Shown piece by piece: positions 11,295-22,031 of a stretch of 64,000 nt of DNA (the first letter of the stretch is position 1; every line of letters begins with the position of its first letter). The stretch spans positions 2,356,001-2,420,000 of the forward strand of contig JALJCQ010000004.1 of the NCBI GenBank assembly GCA_023091665.1, in the 5' to 3' direction. A program made the translations under genes and the position numbers. The notes under the pieces were generated by a model. It did not search any database, was not told where the DNA came from, and worked only from the letters and a program-made list of their open reading frames with translations. Origin of the DNA: Pythium myriotylum. Lineage: Eukaryota > Oomycota > Peronosporomycetes > Pythiales > Pythiaceae.

Positions 11295-14163
11295 TCATCC
11301 ACCGGCCTGGAGTCGCTCCAACTCTGTCTGCATCTTGATGAGATGAGTCACCAACATCTCTTGACGTCGCGTCGCTTCCTCCAGGTTCGAGCTGATCTCG
11401 CTCAGCGCCTGGGCCATCGCTGCCGAGATGCCTGTCCCGGCTGCCGCGGACGAGCGACGCACGACAGCGTTGAGACGAGCGGCCGTGGTCGCCTTTTGCA
11501 CGAAGCTCGAGTTCTTGCGTTGCTCGTTGTGCTGTATTCGCAGCAATGCACTGGTCGCAGCATTGCCCATCGGCAGTCGCGAATGGCTGGGCTGCCGCAC
11601 AATCGTCAGCTGGGGCTCAGGAAGCAACGATATTTTATCAATCGAAGGCTGCGCAGCATTAGCATCTTTCGGATCGCCGCTGGAGCCAGATTTCCTCGGC
11701 GAAGGGGGTTTGATCGGCTGGCGAGACCTTGCAACCTGCGCCATCTTGGCCTGCATCGCAGGGAATAATGCTAGTGCGTCGAGGAAGCGGTTCCGCGAGA
11801 GCATGCGCAGCTCGCAAAAGCAAAGCGTTCTAACCGTAGCACGGCGTCGGTTGTCTGGACTCAGGATCGCCATTTCGCCGAAGTACTGGTTCTCGCCAAG
11901 AATCCCGATCTGAGTCCCGTTCCGCATGACCTCCACTGCTCCGCGAAAGATGAAAAACATCTCGTGACCAATCTCGCCTTCTATAATGACGTCTTCCAGA
12001 GGAGCGAAATGGATCATGCGCATGTTTAGTGCGAGCTCAAGCAGAAAGTTGGGGTCGCTTCCGGTGAAGAATGGGAACTTGCGGAGAAACTGGTCGTTGA
12101 TACTCAGAGCGATCTTAGAGCGAAGCTTCGATGAAAGCTCGCTCAGGATTTGAATTTCCCCATTCAACTTGCTCTCTCGAGATTGTCGCGTATTGTGATA
12201 AAACTCGCGGATCTCGATACGCACTTTCATCGGCAGCTCACGTGCTGCCATGTACTCGTTGACTTCGTCCATTTTAGCACGGAAGCGGGTCTCTGCTATG
12301 GTGAGACTCGACACAAGTTCTACGATCTGAAAGACGGCTTAGTTGGTTACAAATAGGAGGCCTCGACGAATTCCACACACATTCGTGATGCCGTAGGCGA
12401 AAATTCCACCTCCGACGATCATTGCAAAAATGGAGAAAAGGCGTTCATCAGCGTTGGTGCCCGAGATGTCGCCGAAACCAATCGTAGCTCTAGAGATTAT
12501 GTGCACGTCAGCTCAAGAAATCCCCTGCTGTTTCCACGCAAACTTACAGCGTCATCACAGAGAAGTAAAGTGCGGCGACATACCGATCCCATCTCGTTGC
12601 AATCGGATCATTGAGCTTGTTGATAATGATCCAGTTGGTATTGCTTGATTGGCTTGCGCCGATCGCGTGGAAGATACAGCTGAACCAGTGGGACACGAAT
12701 ACGACCATCAATATGTACTTGAACAGGGATGTGAGCGTAGAACGAATGAAAATTGCATTGCGGATGCGACGGAATATGCGAGATATCCGCAAGAGACGCA
12801 GCAGGCGCACCAGTCGGAGGAGCTTGAGTGAATGACGAAGCGAAGAGCTGTTCAGACTCGCTGAATCAGGTATTAGCTGATCGTAGGGGATCGCGGCGAC
12901 GATATCGACGATGAACCACCCCGTTAAATAAGACTTGGCAGCGACTCGGCGGCTGTACTGGACCGACCCATCAACTTCAACTGCTGTGTTGAATGTCACA
13001 AGCTACAGTGGTCCAGTGAGTCATCCAGCTCAAGAGTTGGACAGCAATGAGGTTGCTTACGATGTCAAACATAAAGAAGAAGTCGAGAAACGTGTCGAAG
13101 TCGTCTTCGGATGAATCACTCGGATCGAACGAGGCGCGAAACTGCAGAGCATTGTCAGCCCTCTCTCAGCAATGATTGAAATTCGTTGGTGCACGAACCG
13201 GCAAGACAAACGCATTGTAGAGGATGAACAATACACTGAGTAGGTCCCACGCTAACCGGATTCTCCCATGAGGATTGATCATTTTTTTGGATCGGGAGAA
13301 CTCCTTTGCTTGAACGCGCATCGTGTTGCGCTTGATGAGATGGCGAAGAGTAGGGCTACTCACCATCACAGGTGTCGCGGACGCCAGCGCCTTCATCTCA
13401 ATGAGTGCGGCACCCGAGATGGGGTCAGTGACGGCTGCTTTTCTACTTCGCGTTCGATCTCCGTCGACCGACCCAGCTGACCGACTAGACATCCCTCGCT
13501 CCATCATCGGTTCATTCTGCCCTTCGATGCCCACCCCGTCATTGCCGTCTTCTTCTTCCTCCTCTGGTATCTTGGTGTCCTCGCCATCTTCGTGCTCGGT
13601 TGGAAGCAAAGCCGATTGGTGAAATTTAGTCGCCAGATTGACTTTCTGGTAGTTTTCGTACTCTTCACCGGGTGAGAGGGTCATGACGATTCCTCGAGAC
13701 TTGGCCGGCCCCGCGACTTCGCCGTTTGTGATATCGACACCTCCACGGACGAGCGTGCCCGTTATCTCTTCCTGAAGATGTGTACGCCGCCGAAGACGGG
13801 CGGTGTAGAATTGATCAAGGTCGAGTTGCTATCAATGCCAACGTGTTAAAATGCGCACCAGACTGAGACTCGCGGTCAATTTGCGCATACCAGTTCATCG
13901 TTTTGCTTAGGTTCGAATAGCTGGATGACTCGCCTCGATCCCCTGCGGATGTTCATCTTTCCGTCGACATCAGATGAATGCAGCAAGGAGCCACTGGCCA
14001 TTAATCCATCATTTCGTACCTTGGCTCGATCTATAGTTCTTGACGATTTGGCTCCAGCCGCGGATCCACTGGTGGTCGGGGAGCCCGCGCGGGCTGGCAG
14101 ATCTGCCGGAAATGCGTCACGTGCTTCATCTGTTGCAGTCTGCAGGGGAGTGACTTTGGACAT
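11295..14163 (-). CDS. Cyclic nucleotide-gated, voltage-type cation channel
   Basis: Six exons (14163-13891, 13828-13199, 13141-13061, 13002-12548, 12489-12381, 12326-11295) give 859 aa; the introns are 54-62 bases. The N-terminal 270 residues are disordered. Six membrane segments follow, including an S4-type helix (RLVRLLRLLRISRIFRRIR, near residues 385-405) and a pore with TIGFGD near 482. The C-terminal cyclic-nucleotide-binding domain (about 610-690) has FGEMAIL and RRRATVRT, the phosphate-binding cassette of this family, then a coiled tail. The pore is of potassium-channel type with Phe in place of the usual Tyr. The family is voltage- and/or cAMP/cGMP-gated; ion preference here is inferred from the filter. 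Confidence 0.9.
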
Positions 14164-14510
14164 AGTACGAGGCGGCTGCTAGAGCTGGACCGATGCATGC
14201 AACAGCGAGACACACGCGGACCTTCAGGCGTCTGTGTGACGAGCCCCAGGCTGCGTGGAGCAAGACACCCTGAGGCGCTCATGCGATTCGGCGTCGCAGC
14301 AGCTATTTTCCTCAACCCACTTCGAACGTGAGTGCATTGCGAATTTAGCTGCATGAGCGACGTAACGGCCGGACGATATAAGCATTCTGAGGGAAGCATC
14401 AATCCAAAGCCAATCCAAATGGAACTCTGTCGTAGCGTGGAACCGCCTCTTTATATTGTAGATTTGTCTTTTGCTAGATCCCGAAACAGACTGTCAGGGA
14501 GTACTAGAGC
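14164..14510. other. Intergenic region between the channel gene and Rpt5
   Basis: This 347-base stretch holds the channel gene's upstream region and the 3' flank of the proteasome gene, both on the minus strand. I see no conserved open frame or repeat in it. Confidence 0.4.
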
Positions 14511-15941
14511 TTACGCGTAATACTGCAGACTTGTCTTCTTCTTGGCTGCGACGACACCAATGCCCTCCATGAAGTCTTCGTGTTTAATGATGCTCGAGTC
14601 ACGTCGCAACGCGAGCATGCCTGCCTCCACGCAGACCTGCAGGAATTACTGTTGTCAGTGTTTTGTCTACCAAGTCAGCGAACTCATGGTTCTCTCCACG
14701 CACCGCCTTCAGCTGTGCTCCGTTAAAATCATCTGTGCATCGCGCCAGCTCGTCAAAGTTGACATCTACAGTTCAGAAGCATTAGATCAACTCAAGAAGG
14801 CTGACGAACAGAATGGAAGCGTACCGTCCATGTCGACATTCATCTTTCGCGAGTGGATCTGCAGAATTCGCGCTCGCGCCTCCTCGGTCGGGTGTGGCAG
14901 CTCGATCTTGCGATCCAGACGACCAGATCGCAGTAGCGCAGGGTCGAGTACGTCCGGTCGGTTGGTTGCCGCAATGACCTTGATCTTTGTGTTCGCCGTG
15001 AAGCCGTCCAGCTGGTTCAGCAGCTCAAGCATCGTTCGCTGCACTTCGCGGTCGCCCGACTGCTCGCCACCGAATCGCTTCGTGCCGATCGCGTCCAGCT
15101 CATCGATGAAAATGATCGCACCGCCCTTGTCCTTATCCTTGCACTTTTCCTTTGCGAGCTCGAAAGCGTCGCGCACGAGCTTGGCGCCGTCGCCGATGAA
15201 CATTTGCACGAGCTGCGGCGCCGCGAGTTTGAGGAAGATCGCGTCCGTCTGCTTGGCACACGCACGCGCCAGTAGCGTCTTACCCGTGCCCGGCGGGCCG
15301 TGGAGAAGCACGCCCTTTGGCGGCTGGATGCCGATGGCTTCAAACTTCTCGCGGTGGGTCATGGGCAGCACGACGGCCTCGACGAGCTCCTGGATCTGCT
15401 TATCGAGACCACCGATATCGCTGTACTCCTCGGTGGGCTTCTCGTCCACCTCCATGGCCTTGACGCGCGAGTCGTACTCGGCCGGGAGCTTTTCGAGGAT
15501 CAGGTACGAGTCCTTGTTGGTGCCGACGAGGTCGTTGGGCACGAGCTGCTCCGAGTCGACGAGGCCCGGGATGGGCAGAAAGATGGTCTGGCGCGTCGAG
15601 GTCTTGATGACGGCGCTCTTGCCCTTGCGCGCGGCGTCGACGTCGGTGGCGGCGCCGTCCTGCTCGTCCTCGTCGTCCTCGAGCTCGAGGATCTCGACGA
15701 CGTTGCCCACGAGGTAGGGCAGCTGCTTGTTGAGCTTGACCTTTTCGTTATTTTCTTTGATGCGCTCGTGCTGCGAGTTGGTCTCGTGGTTGATGCGCTG
15801 GATGTCGCTGCGCATGATGCGGATGTCGTTGTCCAGCAGGCGGATCCGCTGGCGCAGCTCGTCGTTGGACATGAGCAGGATCTCCGGGTCCAGCCCTTCC
15901 TCCGCGCCGCCCCAGATGTCGCTCGCCTCGAGGCTGCTCAT
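14511..15941 (-). CDS. RPT5/PSMC3: 26S proteasome regulatory ATPase Rpt5 (6A)
   Basis: Three exons (15941-14825, 14765-14704, 14636-14511) give 434 aa, near the 439 of human PSMC3. It is one of six AAA+ ATPases of the 19S cap that unfold ubiquitinated substrates and open the 20S gate. An N-terminal coiled coil, an OB-fold region ([16 protein letters not shown]) and the AAA+ domain follow in order, with Walker A GPPGTGKT, Walker [12 protein letters not shown] and the arginine fingers in [10 protein letters not shown]. The last residues are LQYYA. This ends in a hydrophobic-Tyr-X pattern, which in Rpt5 docks into the 20S ring. The AAA+ domain carries a short insertion ([10 protein letters not shown]) before Walker B. 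The ATG at 15939-15941 matches the family start; an in-frame extension upstream lacks support. Confidence 0.96.
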
Positions 15942-16399
15942 GGTTCCGCTGGCTTCGTCGGGATGGCGCCTCGCACTGCTGCTTCTCCAAATCCTCCCCC
16001 AACGTACACGACCGGTTTCTGCCAATGGAGAGCGCGGAGAGAGTAATAGAAGACACCATTGGTGGAAAAACGTTCCAGCAAGATCTTTGTTGGAAACAGC
16101 AACTTCAAACTCGAGGGGTTTTAAACACAGGAACAGTGGATCCTTTGTTGGGAGAGACTGCAGTTGTGAACCCATTTTGGGACAGCCCACACGTCGCAGA
16201 CAGCGGCCTCGTTCACTTGAGCGGAAACTCGAATGGGCCTCGAATCACCGACCATGGCGAGCTGAGTTCTTGCGGTTGGTGGACTCTCTACTCTAGGCTT
16301 AGGATATGCCAGCAGGTAATGGCATTCACACAGGAATGCCTTCGTGAATACACTAAACTCTAGCTATATTTTGGAGCACTTGACTATTGGATCTCGTTG
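15942..16399. other. Intergenic region between Rpt5 and the AAA+ gene
   Basis: This 458-base region combines the Rpt5 promoter with the 3' flank of the gene that ends at 16400. The short open frames on the plus strand show no protein character. No gene seen. Confidence 0.4.
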
Positions 16400-18235
16400 C
16401 TAATCCAACGCGCCTTGCCACTTAATGGAACAGCTAACAGCAACCATATCACCATCCGCTGTCCGGTCTGACAGCTTCTTTGTTGGATCTTCTGGACCGC
16501 ACGACTGAATCACGACTTCATCGGTGCTCGCGTCAAATGACACACGAACCTCGGAATCTGTGCGCACAACATATCGAGCAATTGAGCCAAGATCGATAAC
16601 GTTCAAAGAGACTAAACCGCGCAGACCTGGATTGAAAGGTCGAAGATACCGTAGTAATTTGGACTTGAGTTGCTGAATCGGACCAGTCTCGACGCTTCGT
16701 GCTCCATACACAGCATAAATCTTTTGCGAGGTGATTGTGCCACTGACACTGGCCTTGCGCACGACATACTTCATTGAATCTGAAAGCGACATTCTGTCGG
16801 CCAGACCGGGCTACGCGAATACGGAACGTTAGTGACTTCGCAGTACTTGGAAATCAAAACTCAAACCAACCTCGATCCACAATCGATGCCAGTAGACTCC
16901 TCTGTAGTTTGCGTCGAGTTGCCGAAGCTTGAGATCGATGATCTGGGCTACGTGAGTATGTTCGAACGGCAAGAATGGAATCACCTAACAGTTGAGAACT
17001 ATGAGTCGTTGCTCTCCAACATTTCGCCAGAGAAGACGCTTACCTGATCGACCATCTTGCCAAAACTCAGCCGAGCCCACTGGGCATCCAGGGCTCCCTT
17101 GACAGCATTTTCTAGCTCTGCGGGCGGGACATCCTCTCGATTCTCGTAGTTGATTATGACATGCTCCATCTCCTTGACGCCGATGTCGGAGACAAGAATA
17201 AAGATGACCTTCAGTCAAGGCAGTTGTTAGCACAATCTAGAATTTGGAGGTCAGGAGGTATCCTCACATTGCTTGTGTCGATCGTCTTGCTCACACCATT
17301 CTTGTAGTAGGATAGCTGAGCACGATCACTCACAGCTTCCATGATTGCTGTACGCAATTTGCCGTTTTAACGCCTTTTGTACCAGTGGAAAGATCGAAAC
17401 TTGCACTCACCATCAAGCGTGTGTGGGATGACTTTCTGCACCTCATCGAAGAGCACAACAGCTTTTCCTGAGCAGTACTGCAAATGCTCAACGAGGCGTG
17501 TCTTGATTTGTGTGTGGTATTCTGTGATTGGGTTGGAGAAAGCATCGCTGAAGTCTTCACCGCTGGAGTGGAAAGCCAAAGAAGAGGTCAGAAAAACAAT
17601 AACGGCTTCACCCCACAGAACACATATGCCCACACACCGAAAGATCAAGAGCCCTGTCGGTAGCCTTTTCTCACTATTGGGCAGCTTGCGTTGGCGCTTG
17701 AACAGACTCTCGGCGAGTAGGTTGGACATCTCGGTCTTGCCTGTACCCGTTGGACCCGTAATGGCTAGCACCATCGGCGTACGGTCCTTCGTCGACTTGC
17801 GCCTGCAAACGGTTTGCAATGAGTACTCGCGTGACCACATGATCCAGCCAATCCAGAGCACCTACGAGAACTCCCAGGACTCGACGGCGGCGACGACAGA
17901 CTCGATCGCACGATCTTGCGCGACCAGGTTCTTCTTCAGATACGCGCGCACCGACACGGCTGGCTTCTCCACGAATAAGCATTGCTCTACAGCCGACGGT
18001 GGATGTCAGCACATCAGAGGTGCAGCTGCTCGCGTGTGGGAGTCGTACCTCCAATGCCCGAGTGGTAGCCTGCCCATTCGATGGCCTCGGCCGCCGACTC
18101 CTTGCCCTTTTCGAGCCATTTTTTCCACTCGACAGCCTCCGCTGGACCGCCCAGCAGCGCCGCGAAGAGAGCGCAGCCGAGAGCGAGCCAGAGGCCTCGG
18201 GAGAGCGGCGACCCGCGCACGCCATTGCGCGCCAT
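16400..18235 (-). CDS. Secretory-pathway Clp/torsin-like AAA+ ATPase
   Basis: Eight exons (18235-18049, 17986-17866, 17802-17638, 17562-17411, 17347-17268, 17208-17044, 16984-16871, 16810-16400) keep frame and give 464 aa. A signal peptide (about residues 1-34, with LWLALGCALFAALLGG) suggests entry into the ER. The ATPase core has Walker A GPTGTGKT (119-126), Walker B AVVLFDEV (192-199) and the IPFLPFEH segment shared by Clp and torsin proteins. It also has the sensor-2 motif GAR (about 364-366) as in ClpB. True torsins have GKN and a GCK motif instead, so this resembles a single-ring Clp-like relative of torsin. The donor at 17637 was chosen because the other candidate breaks frame, and that exon edge is the least certain. 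A role in ER or secretory protein handling is inferred. Confidence 0.82.
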
Positions 18236-18363
18236 CTTCCCTGGCCTTCAGGCAGTTGAAATGGTAAAGATGAACGGGCCGGGAAACCCGCCAGTAGAGT
18301 AAGACCCGTGTAACCTTTAGTTAACTTAGAGGAAAACGTAACCTATGGAAGTTGACCCCAGCT

Positions 18364-19001
18364 TCAAGATGAGCCACCGAAGAAGGCGCGCGAGATGGCG
18401 GCCACGTCGCGGGGAAGCAGCTCCGACGCGCTGTACGAGCGGACGAACGAAGCGACGTCGCGTCGGCGCTGCGGGTGCGCGAAGGCCGCTTCCAGCGCGG
18501 CGAGCCCGGCTGCGAGGAATGGGGCGCGCGTCAGTCTCCTCAATTGTCTTCCCCACCTCCCTCGATTTACTCACCGTCGTAGAGCCCGCCCTGCGCCCCA
18601 GTGGGGTGATCTGTATCCATCTCGCACGAGAGAAATCGGCTCGGCGTCACATCGACAACGCGCACGCCCATGAGCTGCAGCGCCTCGAGACAGCATTCCT
18701 TCTCGCGCTCGTTTACGAAGCTGCACACGACTGTGCTGCTTGAGTCTCTCGACCAGATCTTTAGCCCGAGAGCGCTCACGACGCACTTGCGCGGCTCGTG
18801 GAGCGTGCGCACGTGGCTCCCGCTCTGCTTGCGCTTGTAGTTGAAGTGCACGACGCGGTCGGTGGGGCTGACGGAGAGCTCGCCCGGCTGCGGGGAGTGT
18901 CGCAGCTCCTTGGACGCTGCATCCTCGAGGACGAGATGCGCCTTGAACTTGACGACGTACGAGGCAGCGCGAACCTCGTCGGAAGCTGTGAGCGCTTCCA
19001 T
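18364..19001 (-). CDS. Unrecognised small protein, two exons
   Basis: Exons 19001-18575 and 18509-18364 join across a 65-base intron (GTGAGT...TCGCAG) to give 190 aa. The start is the first ATG, MEALTASDEVRAAS. The first half is rich in beta-prone segments (YVVKFKAHLVLED, RVVHFNYKRK, KCVVSALGLKIWSRD, STVVCSFVNERE), resembling a small beta-rich fold. The second exon is helical (AALEAAFAHPQ, ELLPRDVAAISRAFF). The stop lies only 129 bases upstream of the start of the AAA+ gene on the same strand. I recognise no family; the clean splice join and amphipathic pattern argue that it is real. Confidence 0.65.
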
Positions 19002-19100
19002 GGGGCTTGTTTCTCTTGTGCAACTACTTCAAGCTTTTAGTGGCAACATGTTATAAGGCTTTCAAAATGCTAAGCTTTCTGAAGGTTACGAGTAGGATAA

Positions 19101-20456
19101 CTAGACGATGAGAGGTTTGTCGGAGCTAATGGCGAAGAGCCCGAGGACGATGAAGGCTGCTAGCAACGACACACCGATACTGACAGCGGCGTAGCGGTAC
19201 GCGGCGCGAATATTGCGTGACGACAGCCCGTCGATCTCGTTGATCCACGTCGAGACGGTCGAGAGCGAACCGCAGAAACCCACGAGGATGCCTCCGTCGC
19301 CTAGGAAGACGTAGACGCGGTGCGCGGACCCTCCGTAGTCAGTTGTGGCGCTCCCAATGAGCAGGATGAAGCAGCTGAAGATCGACGCCGACACATTCGC
19401 GATGAACGTGTACCACGGAAAATCCTTGCACTGCGGCTTGCTGTTGGACAACGACAGGTAGTACCGCAGCATCGCGCCGAACGGAGCGAGGGTGAGCGCG
19501 AAGAGCCGCGAGCTCGGGTAGTTGTCAAACCCAACAAACGGAGGGATCCACAGCCAAAAGAATAGGATGAAGGCGACGCAGATCCAGGCGGGAGACTTGT
19601 GCTCGTGCGATGGTTGCAAGTGCTCGTCCTGCGTAATCTCCATGGCGAGGTCTTTGGAGGCGTCTCGCGCAGCAACGAGGGCGTCCTTGGTTGTAGCCAT
19701 TCGTCGAGCGACGCCTTCGGCACAATGGTGGGTATTCACTTGATCGATTCGCTGGATGGTGCGATCGAGATCAATTTGGAGCTGCTTGGCATCAATTGTT
19801 GGCTTTGGGAAAGGCACCGACTGCGCAGAGAGGTAGGCGATCAGTGCCTCGGCTGCGTGAACACCGCACCGGAACCCTGCGAACGCGCTCGCAATCTGGA
19901 CACCGACCATAAGCACGGCGGTGACGATCAGTCCGTGGACAATCTTGGCAGCGACGCCGACATCCCAGCTCGCGAACGTGGTGCAGCATCCGCAGAATCC
20001 AGTTGTGATGCCTGTGATGTAGATGCTGGATCTGTCTCGAAGCAGCGGCTTGCAGCGTACAGTGAAGCCCATGACGAAACAGCCAATCACGTTCGGTAGG
20101 AAGAAGCCGCCGCCAAGGAGACGCAGCAGCCCACCATCGTCCCACGAGAGTCGGTTGGTGAACTCGGTCAGAAGTATGCGAAGGCCCACACCGAAGTACG
20201 CGCCGACGCTGATGCTCACGACCGTGGGCAGGTACTTCTCCAGCGCGTCGCGCGACACACACATGAAGCGGAGGGAGACGTCCACCTGGTCGGTCGCCGC
20301 TTCGAGCTCCGGGTCGTCCACGGGGTCGCCCGAGACCGACTCGCTGTCGTCACGCAGGCCGAAGAGAGACGCCGCTGTCGCCAACGGACGACGCGGCTGC
20401 TCGCTCGCGGCGTCGCGACTGCCGCCTGGCGTCGAGGCTGCGACGTAGCTTGCCAT
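19101..20456 (-). CDS. FEX: Two-domain fluoride exporter (CrcB/FEX family)
   Basis: A single exon of 451 aa. FEX proteins export fluoride through dual-barrel pores; fungi and plants carry two fused CrcB halves in one chain, as here. The first half (about 90-235) contains PNVIGCFVMGF and TGFCGCCTTFASW. The second half (about 290-450) contains FIANVSASIFSC and VGFCGSLSTVSTW. Each half has the conserved Asn in its third helix and the GFCG...T-ST/F-W motif that lines the pore and binds the central sodium. A charged cytosolic stretch of about 60 residues separates the halves, with a single linker helix likely before the second. A disordered N-terminus of about 70 residues precedes the first half. 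Plasma membrane location is expected from the family. Confidence 0.93.
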   Translation of the reverse strand: MASYVAASTPGGSRDAASEQPRRPLATAASLFGLRDDSESVSGDPVDDPELEAATDQVDVSLRFMCVSRDALEKYLPTVVSISVGAYFGVGLRILLTEFTNRLSWDDGGLLRLLGGGFFLPNVIGCFVMGFTVRCKPLLRDRSSIYITGITTGFCGCCTTFASWDVGVAAKIVHGLIVTAVLMVGVQIASAFAGFRCGVHAAEALIAYLSAQSVPFPKPTIDAKQLQIDLDRTIQRIDQVNTHHCAEGVARRMATTKDALVAARDASKDLAMEITQDEHLQPSHEHKSPAWICVAFILFFWLWIPPFVGFDNYPSSRLFALTLAPFGAMLRYYLSLSNSKPQCKDFPWYTFIANVSASIFSCFILLIGSATTDYGGSAHRVYVFLGDGGILVGFCGSLSTVSTWINEIDGLSSRNIRAAYRYAAVSIGVSLLAAFIVLGLFAISSDKPLIV

Positions 20457-20834
20457 GCTGGTCGAGAAATGGTTTCGTGTGCGTCTCTTCCTGGAGTGTT
20501 TTATGCCTCCGGGGGCACTGACTTGCTATCTGTCTCCCGTCTCAGCGCTGTGACATTGGAGGCTCTGGTCTGGAGCTCCTTGGATGGAGTGACGCTGCTT
20601 GCTTGATGAGGCATCTTGGCGGTCCGGTCTCGACGATGGCTCCGCGACATATCGGCGCATCGGTCGAATGGATCGCGTTCTCAATTTCACCAATGAGCTC
20701 ATCCCGCGTCAGGTGATTGGCTATCGCGCTCCGTGCATCTTCGCGCCAAGGTGGTCAATGTCGAGCCGCACTAGGCGCCAGGATTCCCCCATTGGCAACT
20801 GCAACTCCTCGTTGGACGTCCATTCTTTAAAATC
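20457..20834. other. Divergent intergenic region
   Basis: This 378-base region separates the fluoride exporter (minus strand) from the coiled-coil gene (plus strand) and should contain both promoters. An overlapping open frame from 20599 runs into the next gene in another frame and looks incidental. No clear core promoter motif could be picked out. Confidence 0.4.
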
Positions 20835-21854
20835 ATGGGTGGGAGGCCAGACGCACCATCCGGCGCGGAGAAGGAAGACGCAGCTCGGCTTCCGCTTCGA
20901 GCTCAGCGCCAACTGGCAGCGAAGGACGCGACCATTGTGTTTCTCCGTAAAGAGCTCATGCGACTGGCGGCCCAACAGCGACGGCGGCAACCGAGCGCCT
21001 CGTCAATGACAGCCGAACATCACTTTCGTCGAGAAGCAGTAAACAGTCTTCACCGACATGAAGTTCGGCGATTCACTGAGCATTTGAATCGGGAGCGCCA
21101 AATCCACTTCGAACGTCTCGCACGCGAACGCGAGTACCACCGCCAAGATCTCGCTCGGGCAAACAACTACTACCGCGCTGACATGGAGCGTGAACGCCAT
21201 TATCGAGAGCGCGACCTCGAGCGACAGCGCCAGGAGATGGACAGGCTGTGGGAGTTTGCTGTGCGGTACATCCAAGACTCTCGAGCGATCAACAGCGAAA
21301 CGGTACTGGTCCCCACGAAACACCATGACGAGCCGAACGACAGACACCCCCAGATCACTCGATCGCTCACTTGCGTCCGCGTTGTGGGCTCTGCTCGACT
21401 CGCTTGTGGGTATGATCTATTGCCTCTCATCTCGAGCTTTCTCCTCTCCACGAGCATTCCAATCGACCTGGCTGTTAGCAATTGCTCCCTCCACACCACG
21501 ACATGGCTGCTGTCGAATGGTGTGCAGACAACACCACAAACTCCTGCGGTAGCCGTGGCAACGGGGGACCTCTCAATGGTGAAAGCCGTTTTTTCATTTA
21601 TCGAGAACGACAAGGTCGACTTGGAAAACCTGCCCGTCGGTTCTTCGACACATATCGTAGAGTGGCTTCAAAGGACGTATCCTTCGAAAATGGCAAAGGA
21701 GTTCGTTCGACTGTCGAAATCTGACGCTGATTTCCAGCAGAACAAATTGAGCAGATACGTCGAGCGACTCAAGCATCAGCGCGAGTGGGAAGGATCGTTG
21801 GAGACGGAGCTGTGGGGACGAAAGCGTCGGCGCCTAGAGAGAAGAGAGCTGTAA
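20835..21854 (+). CDS. Coiled-coil protein of unknown function
   Basis: A single exon of 339 aa beginning MGGRPDAPSG. Residues 20-165 are a highly charged helix with repeated Arg/Glu pairs (ERQIHFERLAREREYHRQDL, MERERHYRERDLERQRQEM), probably a long coiled coil. A hydrophobic segment at about 190-230 (LACGYDLLPLISSFLLSTSI) and helical pairs at 225-300 (TTWLLSNGVQ, VAVATGDLSMVKAVFSFIE, GSSTHIVEWLQRTYP) resemble degenerate ankyrin repeats, which are common in oomycete proteins of this shape. The C-terminus is basic (WGRKRRRLERREL) and could be a nuclear signal. Ankyrin assignment is tentative. Confidence 0.65.
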   Translation: MGGRPDAPSGAEKEDAARLPLRAQRQLAAKDATIVFLRKELMRLAAQQRRRQPSASSMTAEHHFRREAVNSLHRHEVRRFTEHLNRERQIHFERLAREREYHRQDLARANNYYRADMERERHYRERDLERQRQEMDRLWEFAVRYIQDSRAINSETVLVPTKHHDEPNDRHPQITRSLTCVRVVGSARLACGYDLLPLISSFLLSTSIPIDLAVSNCSLHTTTWLLSNGVQTTPQTPAVAVATGDLSMVKAVFSFIENDKVDLENLPVGSSTHIVEWLQRTYPSKMAKEFVRLSKSDADFQQNKLSRYVERLKHQREWEGSLETELWGRKRRRLERREL

Positions 21855-22031
21855 GATCCGGCTAGTTCAAATTCTCGACCTTGTTTGATACAGTAGTGTA
21901 GCATTTGTGAGTGTGCCGATTGCTGCTTGTGATAAATGGAATGCTTCCGTGTAATCCACTAGCAGAGTTGGTGATGTGTGAGCTTTCGAGTGAGAAGGTG
22001 CACACCCTTGCTAACAACGTTCCGACCAACA

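Noticed and set aside
16400..16792. A separate 130-residue gene upstream of the AAA+ gene's apparent end
   Set aside because: Splicing joins it in phase to IPFLPFEH...HRLWIE, and it carries the GAR sensor-2 motif, so it is the last exon of the AAA+ gene.
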